A stretch of 64,000 bases of DNA from Malachius bipustulatus (GCA_910589415.1 OU342630.1:85680186-85744185), one strand, 5' to 3'; shown: positions 12,285 to 23,970, counted from the stretch's first letter. A program made the numbers and translations. The notes: a model not told the origin generated them from the letters alone.

Positions 12285-12445
12285 CAATCTCGAGCAGACG
12301 AGGCGGAATCGCGTCCCAGTGGCCATGTCGGTGAACGTCTCTCCCCTCCCGGGTCCGCCGATCTGATGATGAATCCCTCCATTCATGGGCCACTCGTCAT
12401 CGCGCTCCGCCGCGCGTCCAAAGGACGCCAGACGCCACTACAACA
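12285..12445 (+). promoter_or_regulatory. CpG-containing 5' flank or leader of the 12446 gene candidate
   Basis: Composition rises sharply in C and G just before the signal-peptide ATG, with words such as CTCCCGGGTCCGCC and CGCTCCGCCGCGCGTCC. Upstream ATGs are present, including a 13-codon frame beginning near 12325, so if transcribed the leader carries short upstream frames. No clear TATA box was seen. The role is inferred only from position and composition. Confidence 0.3.
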
Positions 12446-12583
12446 ATGCACTCATTCACTAACTGCCCTGCACTTATCATATTCATCTTGGTTTTGTTTA
12501 TATTCACTCCAGTGAACCAGATACTTGGCACTTACGCGGAACCCGCTTCGAAGCACATGAGCAGTCATGTGGTTGGAGGAAGG
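12446..12583 (+). CDS. Putative exon 1 of a small secreted protein or peptide precursor
   Basis: The ATG lies in CAACAATGC. The 46 codons begin MHSFTNCPALIIFILVLFIF, a textbook signal peptide: short polar start, then a strongly hydrophobic core (residues about 9-20) and a plausible cleavage zone near LGTYA-EPA (about residue 31). The exon is proposed to end at GGAAGG/GTATCA, giving phase 0. The downstream exon at 13353 is in the same phase and is preceded by a pyrimidine-rich acceptor. The spliced product would be about 118 residues with no internal cysteines after the leader. I do not recognise the family. A small secreted precursor such as a neuropeptide is possible but not shown. The unspliced frame would instead run to 12688 with low-complexity residues. 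Confidence 0.42.
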
Positions 12584-13219
12584 GTATCATCGTTATTTTT
12601 TTTAATCCATTCACGGTTGTTTGTATTACTATGCACTGATTATACAAAGTTGGTTCTTTTTTTGGCACACTTCTGTAAAGCTTTCTAAATGACTTCATTT
12701 CAATTGGCAAATCGGCCCGAAGCAATCCGAGGCAATACTGAACCTGAAGTGTGAGGGAGTAATATAAATTCTGGATAGACCAACTATTGAGAGTCTGGAT
12801 TGATGTGGATAATTTCATTTACACTTCAGTTTCCGTATATATTATGCCTCTTGGGTTCCTCGGGGGAAATTGCTTCATCCGGCAAACCACGTCGCAAACA
12901 GAACGGTGTAAAAACGCAAAAACGCTTGACCTTCTTGCAAAATAATTTGAGCTACAAGAACAAAGTACAACTTTAGCTTTTGATGTGTTGGTTCCCTCCC
13001 GTTTCACAACAGGATTTTGCACTTTTTACTTTGTAATTTACATTGCAATATGGGAAAGGAAGTTGTCAAAAAATAAGAGTGAAAACTGCAAAGTCACAAA
13101 GTTTTTATTTTGAAACATTCCGCAGATGGAAAGCAATGCCCATCGAAATTTACAACGGTTTGGGGTAGAATACATTTGAACTGACAGAGGTCTTGAACGT
13201 CTTTTAGAATAATCAGCAC

Positions 13220-13250
13220 AGGGATTCCCCTGCAGTGCATGTGGATTTTT
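13220..13250 (+). repeat. 3'-terminal scrap of the CR1/Jockey-like element seen at 62.9 kb
   Basis: AGGGATTCCCCTGCAGTGCA followed by TGTG and a T-rich end matches the 3' untranslated end of the 60.8-62.95 kb retrotransposon (AGGGATTTCCCTGCAGTGCA at 62914 onward) with very few differences over about 31 bp. Non-LTR elements commonly leave extremely 5'-truncated copies, so this looks like one, lying in the proposed intron between 12583 and 13353. The match is short but specific. Confidence 0.5.
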
Positions 13251-13352
13251 TATATTTTTTAAAATCGTATAGGAACAAACAGCGTGGTTCCTATACGATA
13301 CCTATTGACGAGATACTGCAAACAATAGAATGCCCAAATTTTTGTTTTCAAG

Positions 13353-13571
13353 AGCATAATGCCTGGATCACAAACTGACCCAGGCATACTTGATTCATTC
13401 AAGTACCTATACCTATTTCTCCAAGAAAAGAGTCTGCATGCAGTGGAATCGCCAGCCAGAAGCTCAGAAGAAGAAGGAAATGAATCCCGGGGGGCAACTT
13501 TGAGGTCTTCTGGGATGAAAAAATATTCCTCCGGAGATTATTCACCGATTGACACATTCAATAATGTCTAG
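13353..13571 (+). CDS. Putative terminal exon of the small secreted protein
   Basis: The stretch TTTTTGTTTTCAAG ending at 13352 is a good acceptor. Starting at 13353 in phase 0, 72 codons follow to TAG at 13569-13571. The translation includes TDPGILDSFKYLYLFLQE, then an acidic/serine-rich segment ARSSEEEGNESRG and a tail GDYSPIDTFNNV. Composition is richer in G and C than the flanks, and hydrophilic, unlike the noise frames nearby. One dibasic site (MKKY) is present, without a preceding glycine. The LDSFKYLxxL spacing faintly recalls the helix of neuropeptide F, but the diagnostic RxRFG C-terminus is absent, so I do not claim it. An ATTAAA lies at 13627. The two-exon model is an inference from signal peptide, splice sites and phase. 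Confidence 0.4.
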   Translation, partial: SIMPGSQTDPGILDSFKYLYLFLQEKSLHAVESPARSSEEEGNESRGATLRSSGMKKYSSGDYSPIDTFNNV

Positions 13572-14956
13572 ACGTTGTCGTTACGCTACTTAATATTATA
13601 ACATGCTTTTGTTAATAGAATCGATCATTAAAAAGACTGATGTTTATTTCTCATCATTATGAGTACCTCCATATATTTTATTTAATCTAAATATTACTTA
13701 GTCGTATTTTTCCAAGAATTTCGTCGCTGGTATTATATTTTTATTTTTAATTTCATAATTATTATGATCTCAAAATTGTGTGAATTGCAAACGTCAGTGA
13801 CTTGAGAGATCTCATCCTGTGTATCAAAACAAGGTGTTCTGTTTCTACTACTTGTTTGCTGTTAGCATGAAGGTAAGGTGTCATATCATATATCGTCTAG
13901 TGTCTAGTGTTACTATCAAACCAGCAACACTTGCAGGTAACTTCATATGTGTCGCAATGTCGCATGGATCAGATAACGAGCTTCCTCGTACCTTGAGTAT
14001 AATAATTATAATTTCTAAGCGCCACACCCATGAGGAAACTAGAACCCACATAATCTGGTCTCCTTTTATAGGCAGGCGCCAAGAATATTAGACATCTTAC
14101 TTTTTTATTGAGACTGCGGGTATAGCGATGATATTATAAAGACAAGTTTTAGTCTCTTACTTCGTTATGGGCAAAATAAGTCAAATTAACTAAAAAGTTT
14201 AATTGAGAAGACGACATTAAGACTTATAATTCCAGGTACAAATATAACAAAATAAGACGACATAATAGAAATTTTGACTTAGGCAATCTAAGTTTGTTCT
14301 AATAAAAAACTTTTTTGATTGCCACCGGAAGTTTGCAGGAATCCTAAACAACTGTTTCTAAATTTGTTTGTCTTAGATTTTCTCATGATCCTGTTGTCAA
14401 ATAAGAATCCATATAATGGAGTCAAAAGTCCCGCCTTCAACAAGAAGCTGAAACTTAGTTTTAAGAATCTTTTTGAAACTCGGTAAACGGTCAGAAAAAT
14501 CATTGCAATGAAAAATCAATCCTTTTTTGGGTCAAAACTTTTTAAGCTTTGAAGCTGACATGACTGTCATAGTAAAGGCGAGATATTCGCCTTCGACAAA
14601 GTTACAATGTTTATAGGCAGTAGTTCCAGGATAATTATTATGCATTTACCCATCATCCTTTTAATGCCTTGTATGTGTAGTCTGAAATTTTTTTCAACCC
14701 TTAGCTCCTTTACTTTGTGATTTGTTTTTTTCTAAGTATCCAGTCCTTTGAGTCTCTGCCACAAAACCTAGTATTAGTAAGTATTAGGTATGATTCTCCA
14801 TTTAAAAAAATCTGGAGTTACAAGTCATGATACAGTTTATATACATATAGGTCAGTGATTGGGGATCAAAAATAGGGCTTACCTGGAAATAAGTTCGGAA
14901 ATATTGAAACTTGGCAGGTTTGTAGATTTGGATGTCCAGAACTAAAATTCACAAAG
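13572..14956. other. AT-rich interval, nothing recognised
   Basis: Short frames at 13819 and 14288 lack motifs and have biased composition. The region just after 13571 could be the 3' untranslated part of the secreted-protein candidate. No repeat was detected. Confidence 0.45.
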
Positions 14957-15119
14957 GCCCGTATTCATCAATAAATATAACCCCTGGGGTTATATTTTGG
15001 AACATGTCATTGGTTCAAAATTCGTAGCGTTCGTAGGGATTGAGCATTAGACCAATCAGCTGTCAGAAAATTCAAAATTTAACCCCAGGATTATATTTTG
15101 AAGTTTGATGAATACGGAC
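14957..15119. mobile_element. Short MITE with GCCCGTATTCATCA ends
   Basis: The left end GCCCGTATTCATCA (14957-14970) is mirrored at 15106-15119 as TGATGAATACGGAC, 14 bp with one mismatch. Just inside, TATAACCCCTGGGGTTATA and a near-complement of it lie at the opposite side. The 163-bp element has no coding frame. Flanks are A-rich on both sides, so the target duplication is ambiguous. Confidence 0.7.
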
Positions 15120-15418
15120 AAAACTGCACAATCCAAGATATGCCGCCGGCGCCGCCATCTTGCAACATGGCGCCCAAAAATAGTTTTTTTTTCATTTATC
15201 TCCAAAACTGTGCATTTTTCGAAAAAATATGTTGAAAGCAAAATTCAAGAGGCAGAAATTTCCTACAAGAAGTGTCCTTAGGATATTTTGGCTAAAGTGA
15301 GCCGTTTAGGCTCAAGAGCTGATTGAATGACAACATATTCTGTTAATTTCTGTTAAACTGCCCCTAACTATCTAATCTTTTTTAATGAAACGGGATACTC
15401 AATTGGTTTCTCGTTATA

Positions 15419-15966
15419 CAGGGTGTTAGTTAAGTACGGGGCCAAACTCCAAGGGGTGCTTCCTTGAGTGGTTTTAAGAAGAAAAGTTCAAATAAACATG
15501 GGTCCGAAAATGCATATTTTTCAAGATACAGGGTGTCAAACTTAAAAAAAAAAATCCAATGTTCGTGAATATCTCTAAACTCTTTCAATCAATTTTGTTG
15601 AAATTTGGCAGTTCTGTTTGTAATAACAAGAGGGTAATTTAGCCCCAATTAGATTAAAATTATTAATTCCAGTGGCGTCCCGGAAAACAGTCTAACTAAT
15701 ATTTTTGATTAAAAAATTGGGCGCCACTGACTTTTTTTTAATTTTGTATTTTTTTTTTTCGAATTAAGTAACTAGAAATACAACTATTTTAGCTCTTGAG
15801 TTTTTTTCATATCTTGCTTTGTTTTCGAGAAAAAAAAATAAAAGTTTGACACCCTGTATCTTGAAAAATATGCATTTTCGGACCCACGTTTATTTGAAGT
15901 TTTCTTATTAAAATCACTCAAGGAAGCACCCCTTGGAGTTTGACCCCGTACTTAACTAACACCCTG
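15419..15966. mobile_element. CAGGGTG fold-back element 1 (nested ends), 548 bp
   Basis: Starts CAGGGTGTTAGTTAAGTACG and ends with the complement of the same 20 bases. TA flanks both sides (15417-15418, 15967-15968). The arms stay complementary for over 100 bp. A second pair of CAGGGTG/CACCCTG ends, also TA-flanked, lies inside at 15529 and 15856, so the element looks like one fold-back nested in, or built on, another. No coding frame is present. TA duplication and terminus fit a non-autonomous Tc1/mariner-type element. Confidence 0.75.
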
Positions 15967-16500
15967 TATTTATAGCTTGCTGAAATGGGGGGGACTAAAT
16001 CAATGAAAAACTAAATGACGGCAATTTTTTCCAAAAAAAAACTGCTTCTATCCAGATTTTCCTGCTATAACTCAAAAACTAGGAGGGCTAGAGGAAAATA
16101 TCTAACAGGAAAAATTGTTCCCTAGAAAACTATCTACAATTTTGTTAATTTTGCTTTTAGCGATAAAATCAACGGTTTGGGAAAAAAACTGTCACAAAAA
16201 CTGTCAATTATAGTCTAAGATCCGGGATCAGAAATATTTAGGTACCTACCCTTATCTGTTATTTGATTATTATTATGACAAAGATCACAAAAGTTAGATA
16301 GTGTATTATAGATTGATAAATCACGAATGGGTTAACTAACTCGCACAACGAACCGAGATATTCACCTCTGAAGAAGAATAAAGATGGATTTTTTATATGA
16401 CGCGCATATGTATATTTTCAAATATTGTTCCTTCTATTTATTTTAGAGAGAAATGATTACTGACAAATTTGTTAAATTGAAAAGGTGTTTTTGCTGCTGT

Positions 16501-16741
16501 AGTTACATTTTAAGTCAGTTGAGCGATTTTCCAGAAAATCTGGGAAAAGTTTTCAATTTGTGATGTCATTTTTGTAATAGACTTGGCTGTGAATTTAAAA
16601 TTGGATTTTTTTTTATTTTTGACGCTTGTGTTTGTTGAAATTTTTATTGTTAAAGTCAATGCAATTGCGAAAATGATAACACAAAATGAAAACTTTTTCC
16701 TGTTTTTCTCGAAAATCACTCAACCGACCTAAAATGTAACT
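16501..16741. mobile_element. Fold-back MITE with AGTTACATTTTA ends
   Basis: The left arm AGTTACATTTTAAGTCAGTT (16501 onward) pairs with the right arm ending at 16741, whose complement reads AGTTACATTTTAGGTCGGTT and continues GAGTGATTTTC. Outside both arms lies GCTGC, a possible 5-bp or longer target duplication. The 241-bp interior is non-coding. Confidence 0.65.
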
Positions 16742-19265
16742 GCTGCATCAGAAGCAGCTCTTCAATCTTAACAAATGAGCTATCTACATAGGTAGTTTTG
16801 CTATGATACTGTTACGTGTTACGTGTTACGTTATTTCACACTTCAATAAATATACTACCACTGGCTACAACTGACTACTCTGTCTTCCTCACTCTGTAAT
16901 ACTTCGGCTTTCACATTCCAGGTATGACTAACTCGACTAGAGTAGGTACCGACAGCTTTTCTGATACTCATTGGCCACGGAGTCTAGAAATGTCAAATAG
17001 TTCACGGGGAACTATACAAAATCTCGAACATGCGTAGAATGCGGAACCATTCTGGTATTTAGTAAACCTCACACTGGCCGGCTGTGTGTCACTCCTGTCA
17101 TGTCACTGGAATTGTCGCGAAAGTGTCATTTTCAACAATGAGTCAACATAAAAATTGAGGAAGTAAACAAACAAATACGTATGTAGAATTATTTTCGCGA
17201 AGGTATGTCTCGTTATAATACTTTTTTTGTATAATTTTTAATTTCTTTAAGTGGCCCCTCGGGTACGCGCTACGCTGCCGGCGTCTAAAAAATATGTTTT
17301 CGGTATCTTGAGCTATCTTGCAACTACATTCTGAAAATCAGACGGATGGCTTTAATACAGTTCGGTAACATTTTTGAAAATTTGGTCAGGTCATACGCTA
17401 CATGGAAAATGTCTGGTATAGCGATTTTCGGGTTTAGGACATTCGAATCTATCAAGGTGATGCGGTTTTGATCGTACATGAGACAAAAATTTTGATAGTG
17501 GGCTCTCATACTACGTAACAGTGTACTAGAAATTTTTATAGTTTTTTATAACTCATGAACTAGCTACTCAATTTGAACTGCAACTATAAAAAACATTCTT
17601 TTGAATTTTCTCAGAAATATGAAAATGCATTAATATATTGGGGGTCCTATTAAAAAAAATAGACAATGATTTATTGGACTTTACTAAGATTTTTTCAATA
17701 TCCCATGAGATTATCGGAGGTGATGTTAAACTAAATGCTCATTTCAGAACATGAAGATCAAGTTCATTGTTGAAGTGCATGGAAGACCATCTCTGATGAG
17801 TGCTGTGATCATTTGCTCGAGTACTTCCATGTGTTCAGTTTTGTATTGTAAAAATTTTGTTTCTATGAGGCTTGTGACTTTGGTTTTCAATTCTGAAACT
17901 CCCCGTGGGGGACACCATGGGGGGATTTTTTAATTTTTTTTTTTACAAAAATTTACAAAACCATTAGGTACTAGGAATATCTCAGTGATTGACATTAAGA
18001 CTTTTCTTGTATGTGTTGAACAGCTGAACTCGCAGTCCATTTTTGGAGGTTTCGGTCACTATAGAAACCCCAAAAAACTTCTAAAAGTATGTACAGAATA
18101 ATTAGGTTTAAGGAGTTTGACTGTTGAACGTTGTTTTCTTTCTCTAATTTCATTTTTCACGACTTATTTTATTTAAGAGATTTCCAGGTGTTATATTTTA
18201 AAGCATAGCGAGACATCTTGTGTTTTTCTTAAATCTCTAGTTAATATATCAACTAAATAAATGACATCCAGAATGGATAGTTTTGAACGTGCTACCTGTA
18301 TGCTCAGACATTTATATTCGTGAGTTGTTACCTAATTCTGTCCGTCTTAATTACAGCAATGTCACGTCAATTAGATGTCTTCTTGTCTTGTATAATATAG
18401 CATGGAGTTTACTAACTTGTCTCCCAAACACATTTTAAAGAATAATAATTAGGCTTCCACTTTTTCTGTTAACTGAACTTGTCAATTATAATACTTAAAA
18501 GTTTTACGCTTTATTAACGATAATGAGGATCCATTTAGAGTCGTGGTATGGCATTTTTGCATAAATTTTACATTTTACATAAAATTACAAAGTGCACGAA
18601 AGTTTAACTTTTAGAATTTTATTTGCGTTGTTAATAATCAAAAGGAAGATAAGTATTTATAGTAGTCGCTTTAATTTATTGTTATAATATGATATTTTGG
18701 ATTTTGGGAAAACTGTTTTTCTTTTATTTTTGTTAGGATATAGATACAAGTGTCCATTTTTCGAGGATAAGAATATGGAAGAAGATTCGAACTTTTCTGT
18801 TGATCGAAAACCTCGAGAAATATTCGATAATTTTTATATGAGTTTTCGATTATCTAAAAAAACGAATGAAAATCTTTTATTTTCAAGACTTTATTGGGAC
18901 ACTTTATTACAGAAAATTTAGATTTGCGATAACTTTTTTCAATTTTTAAGATAACCGAGAAATGGTTCTTAATTTTTTATGGGTACATTTATGAAATTAA
19001 AATTTTTGAATAAAGTTTTTTTCTGAATTCAACGACGTTATCTCATGTTTATTTCCCCTTTTTTTCTGTTTTTTTTCCATTGCATCGTTCATTGCTTAGA
19101 TGAGTGATCTGCGTTTTACTGATATAAGTGTGAACCTGAAAATATATTTCCAGGATAACAATAAATATCTTTTTAATTTCATTATTTGTTTTACTTTTTT
19201 TCCAAAGCATTTCAGAAAATCAAAAACACTAAAATAATAATTAAAAACAAGAATTCAACAATATA
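16742..19265. other. AT-rich interval with a small 9-bp tandem repeat
   Basis: At 16809-16831 GTTACGTGT is repeated about 2.5 times. The stretch 16860-17130 is somewhat less AT-rich. No frame shows a protein family signature; the frame at 18697-18921 is AT-driven. Nothing else could be supported. Confidence 0.45.
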
Positions 19266-20237
19266 CAGGGTGGTCACTTTCAACTGCCTCACTAAATCTC
19301 CTATAAATTATAGGAGCTACAGAGTCGGTTAAATCAGAGAAAAGTTGCAAAATTTTATGTTTATAAAAAATCTGAAAAAAAAAAATCTTCAGTCGTTGCT
19401 GCAATAGGTATGTTGAAAAAACTGAAAATCTATATATTTCTTATTTTTACCATATCTTTTTATTATTGAAAATTAATTAATAATTTTTGTAGGTTAACAT
19501 AAAGTTAAAAAATCATGAAATAAGCGATTTGACATTACAAAAAATTTTCAAAATTAAATTTTCAAGGCTAAATCCCAGTGTTTTCGTAGTCAACTGTTGT
19601 TTTTATTATGGTCGCCATATTGGTTTTTCATGTCATACGTCATTTCAAAATTAATTTAACGAAATGTGTTAAAAAAAATTTTAATTCAAAATTTTTATTT
19701 TCATGAAAAATATCTTCATTCAGTAACGTCATGAGCAAAAAACATTCCACGAAAAACCAAGGCAAACAATGTGACGTCACACTGAAGGCATTCTAAGAAA
19801 AATGTATTTGTTTTTTCTAAAAAAAAAGAAAATTTTGAAAAAATTTTTTTGTTTACTTTTTTTGAAGTAGATTTTTTGAATATTTTTAATACCGAACCAA
19901 ATGACATGAAAAATTTTAGTATGCAAATTCAGTTTTGTGCAAAAAATATCTCCAGGTTTAGATTTAGAAAAAAATTACAGAGGAAATAATTTTTGACAAT
20001 GACTATTTCTATTTAATGAGCCTATTTTTAGCTAAAACGCTTCACTAATAATGTAGAAATATCCAAAAGTAATATCTATATAATTTTCAGTTTGTACCTA
20101 CTCATTTGCCGATTTTATTGGCAATGCGGATGTACAGAGGTAAGTTACAATTACACAGCAGAAGAATAGCTCATTATCTGCATGAAATTGAATTTTCATG
20201 GCAAAATCCTATGATCCACTTACAAGTTTCCACTCTG
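19266..20237. mobile_element. CAGGGTG fold-back element 2 (family B), 972 bp
   Basis: Begins CAGGGTGGTCACTTTCAACT after TA (19264-19265) and ends CACTCTG before TA (20238-20239), a one-mismatch version of the consensus end. The interior shares ordered words with 39458-40123, 8890-9385 and 24831-25080: GGTCGGTTAAATCAGAGAAA, a block near 19490 about loss of AACATAAAGTT, and GTTGTTTTTATTATGGTCGC near 19588. No transposase. Frames inside are AT-biased noise. Confidence 0.55.
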
Positions 20238-22185
20238 TATATTTGACCGAAATTATTAAATAAGTCGTCTTAAATTGAATTTTTCACAATAAAAATGCCC
20301 TATAATTATGTCAAATTTGAAAATGTTTCAGTTTCGTCTTTTTCAACTAAACAAAAATGAAAATAAAAATTTTAAAATTCTCATTTTTATCCGATACCTA
20401 TCTCAAAAATTAATGTCAAATTTCTTTGAGTTTATTAATCCACAGAAAAATGACCAACTTTCTTCCAAGATTACCGACTGTATATCTAAAGACAAGCGAG
20501 ATAACCGTGATTACCCTAAAAAAAAAACGGACAGCCTGTGTATGTAAGTGGCAAAGCATTTAGATATGATTTTTGAAGTCTCCTGCACGCATAGTGATTA
20601 TGCAGCGTTATTAATGAAACCGCAAAAGAGATATGATGAAAGATCGAGTCCGAGAAATCTGTATTTATTTACAGGTTTGAATGCAAATATAATTTAGTGT
20701 TTAATTTGAATTGCAAAATGTTGACAAATTTTTGCTAACGAGGTGTTTAGAAATGATTACATGAAAGTGTGTGTTGCATTCGTTTTGTCTGTTATGCAGA
20801 TTACCTTCCATGCTTTGCATAATCCAATACGAAATGAGATTTTTAACCCTGCTTCAAGTGGAATTGATGATTCCAGTCAGCGGTTTTAATTAGGCGTCGA
20901 AGATTTCTTTTCGCACGGAATAAATAAATTTTTACCTGCTCAGAAACGGAATATAAAACTAAAATGCATAAATACTTTGTACTTTGAACATTTTACAAGC
21001 GGCTTTTGATTGTGATGCAGAAATATTACAATTCGTATAATGATGTTCATTTGTTTGCAAAAGGTGTGCATTTCAGTGTCGAGGACATACATACATTAGA
21101 GAATCTTATGTCGTAGAAACGTAAATGCGACCTAATTGCGGCTGAATTTAAGAAATTAGTCAGGTTTTTAACTTGGCAAAAATTTAAGTTGGAATAATTT
21201 TTCAACTTCAAAGGCCATAAAGGTAACTCATTCTTAATACGATTGCACTTAACAGTATACCAGAATTAATAATTAGATTTAATTTTTCTCCGTTCACGGT
21301 AAAGCTTTCGATCAAGAGCATCGTTAAATAATGATGATATGTGTATAAAATATGTGTATAAAAGCTCAATAATGTATCTCAACCGATTCCCGAGATATCG
21401 TCAAATAACTGAAAAAAATATTTTTTACCCTTGTTATCTAGAAAATGGTGCTTTTGCGAAAAAAAGTTAATAAGCTCTTTCTTAGGAAGCTTTTTTTTGC
21501 TCATTTTCCGAGACATGTTTTGAACTATCCTTTGTACTATATGTATGTGTAAATTAATAGGTGAAAAAATATTTAGGAAATGATCTCTTGTTGAGAATTG
21601 AGCAGGTTTTTTAGATTCAAATTCGCACATCTCCTGTTGAGATACGACCACTTGAGTGGGTGTAAAAAAAGGTATTTAATTTATTTCTAAGCTCGCAGTG
21701 ACCATTTAGCTAATTTTCCCATTCATTTTTTTCCATATCGCCATTTTTCAATTATTAGAATTCATTTTGGATTACCTGATTCATTCTAAATAAAAATGGC
21801 ATCCTGTAATAATTACTTAATAATGTTTTTTCAACTGCTCATCGAGAAAAATAATTTAAATTGAATTACGTAACAGCATGATTTGTAAACCGGTAGAAAT
21901 TTTGGAGAAATAATTTAATTTGAACTATTTTTTCCTTGAGATCATTAAATTCACAAAAAATTACAAGACAGATTTTGACTTTAGAATAGATCATACTATA
22001 AAAAATACATTTAGAATGCCGGTAGGGCTGTAAGAAAAAACGTTCAAATTTATGTTTTTGACTCCCCCTTCAAGGGTCGTCATAGGAGAGGGGCGAATGG
22101 TTTATTTTCATTCGGAAAATCTGCTTATTTTTCAACAAGCAATCGCAGCCAAAAAAATTTCAAAGTTATTAATTTACGTACTATA
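20238..22185. other. AT-rich interval, nothing recognised
   Basis: Only short AT-biased frames (for example 20308-20547 and 21379-21651 on the opposite strand). No tandem or inverted repeat of note was seen. Confidence 0.5.
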
Positions 22186-22824
22186 CAGGGTGATCCCGAA
22201 ATGGCGGACACGGTATACAGGGTGTTGTAGAGGATGTTCAGAAAGACTGTAAATTTAAAACAAAAATGGGTTCCTCTGCTTCGTTACCGAGATATAGGGT
22301 GTCCTTTATCTAAACTTTAAATCAAAACGGCAGTCAAATTTAAACAACCACCACTGGCAAAGCACATGATTTACAGTGACATAACTATTACGATAGCGTT
22401 TGCTTTTTATTTTTATTATTATCGGGAACGGAATTACAGGCATTCAAAGTTTACCTATTCCCTGAGTTCAACAAAATTTTTCAATGTGGCATCGTTGTTC
22501 AAATTCGAGCTCAAAAATGCAACTAAAATAGATTTTGAATAATATTTTCGAATATGTTTCCCCGCAACGATTATTGTTTTGAACATTGTTGAACTTTCCA
22601 TTTCATATGTTTCCATGGTAATATCTATCTGGGTATTATTGTAGACTTACACATTATTTTTTCCTTAAGAAGGGTAGTGCAGTGTTGTGACTTTTTTTTC
22701 CACAAAAGTGGTCATATCTTCTTAAGGGAGCCATACTGGAGAAAACAGTAAATAAAACTTAGAATCCTTAATCCACAATGGATGCTGTGGTGCTGTCCGT
22801 GTCCGCCATTTCTGGATCACCCTG
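22186..22824. mobile_element. CAGGGTG element 3, 639 bp
   Basis: The ends CAGGGTGATCCCGAAATGGC (22186 onward) and the complement of CAGGGTGATCCAGAAATGGC (ending 22824) form a 28-bp inverted repeat with one mismatch, running through GGACACGG. TA flanks both sides. A second TACAGGGTG lies inside at 22216. No coding frame for a transposase is present. Confidence 0.75.
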
Positions 22825-23029
22825 TATACAAATTAAGTAAAGTGTAGGTACAAAGTGCATGTATGGTTAAGGTAAGCAGCCATATCCGGGAACTATGGAT
22901 TCTAGAGCTTAAAAAAAATTTATTGGACACAAATAACCACAAGAAATTTAATGAAAATATTCTCAAGATGACCGCCTCTTCGCAAATACTGGAAGCCGGA
23001 AAAACCGAGACCTCTTATATTATGTTCTA

Positions 23030-23150
23030 CATTTTTCAATTATCTGCGAAATTTTAAATTTTTCAGAGTGAGTTGCAGTTTAAATTGAGTGGCTTATTAT
23101 GAGTTACAAACAAGTGAAAATCAGCATTTTCAATTTTCAAAACACTGGGA
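23030..23150 (+). repeat. Dispersed repeat family E, copy 1
   Basis: Shares ordered words with 26545-26650: GAGTGGCTTATTATGAGTTA against GAGTGACTTATTACAACGAG, then ACAAACAAGTGAAAAT against ATAAACAAATGAAAAT, then TTTTCAAAACAC against TTTTCAAAGCAG. Identity is moderate, so this is an old repeat. It is non-coding. Confidence 0.45.
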
Positions 23151-23748
23151 ATAGTAGGCACATAGATAACGGCACAAGAGATGAAAGAAAAGCCTCTCAC
23201 CTAGATGGCCCCATCTCGACGTTATCCTATTTGCAGTTTAAATTAGCTATACAGGGACCAGTTAGTAACCAGGAACTTATTTACAGTTAGAAGATTGCTC
23301 ATCCCGAGTACCTAGACGATTTAAATTTTTGGAAGATGATCAGAAAACGTAAGCTGCTTTCAAGGACATCGCCCATAGATAAATAAATATTGGTAAGTTT
23401 TAATTTCACTAAAATGTAAATAATATCTATCTACAAAAAACAGTATGGTCAGTGCCAAAACTGCTAAGTAATCAAGAGGGCGGAGGCGGCAATTGCACGT
23501 GTGTCGATCGGATATGGAATGCCGGGCGGCGTCGTCGAGTCTAGGTAACACCTGCACCGAGTTGCGTCCGTAGAGAGGACAGATCACTGGACTGGACCCC
23601 AGCCACAGCCTGATATCATACCTCAGGCTCGATCTCGATAAATGCCACGACCATGGATTCGTTACCTCGGCTCTTCTAAAAATTATTGAATGTGAGCTGG
23701 CAAGATACATAAGCTTGCAATGATCTTCCTGAAAATGAATGATCAAAT
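23151..23748. other. Intergenic interval with a less AT-rich patch
   Basis: The stretch 23450-23640 is richer in G and C. A 128-codon frame on the minus strand (23360-23746) covers it but has no recognisable domain, and its composition suggests chance. No gene is called. Confidence 0.4.
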
Positions 23749-23970
23749 CTGTGGTTATTTGCCAAAAGCTGGTGTGTCAATTTTTGTCATATTCAAATTC
23801 TATCGCTATGATATGTCATATAGTCGAAAGTTTTATATGCACTTGTCTTTATGAAATGCGTATTTTGTATCAAATTATAAAAACTATACGATTTTCAATT
23901 TTACACAACAATTTTAACTTAGTGGGTGTAAAATAAAAAAATGACATATAACTTTGGCAAATAACCACAG
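23749..23970. mobile_element. Short MITE with CTGTGGTTATTTGCCAAA ends
   Basis: CTGTGGTTATTTGCCAAA begins at 23749 and its exact complement ends at 23970, giving an 18-bp perfect inverted repeat around a 186-bp interior. Further inside, GTCATAT on the left faces ATGACATAT on the right. No coding frame. The flanking eight bases differ, so the target duplication is not secure. Confidence 0.68.

Noticed and set aside
12504..13022. Minus-strand frames of 67-104 codons opposite the secreted-protein candidate
   Set aside because: They are antisense shadows of exon 1 and its intron, with no motif.
13353..13571. Calling the second exon neuropeptide F
   Set aside because: The LDSFKYL spacing is suggestive but the obligatory RxRFG amidation end is missing.
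23360..23746. 128-codon minus-strand frame as a gene
   Set aside because: No domain, no splice context, mixed low-complexity tail; likely chance in a less AT-rich patch.
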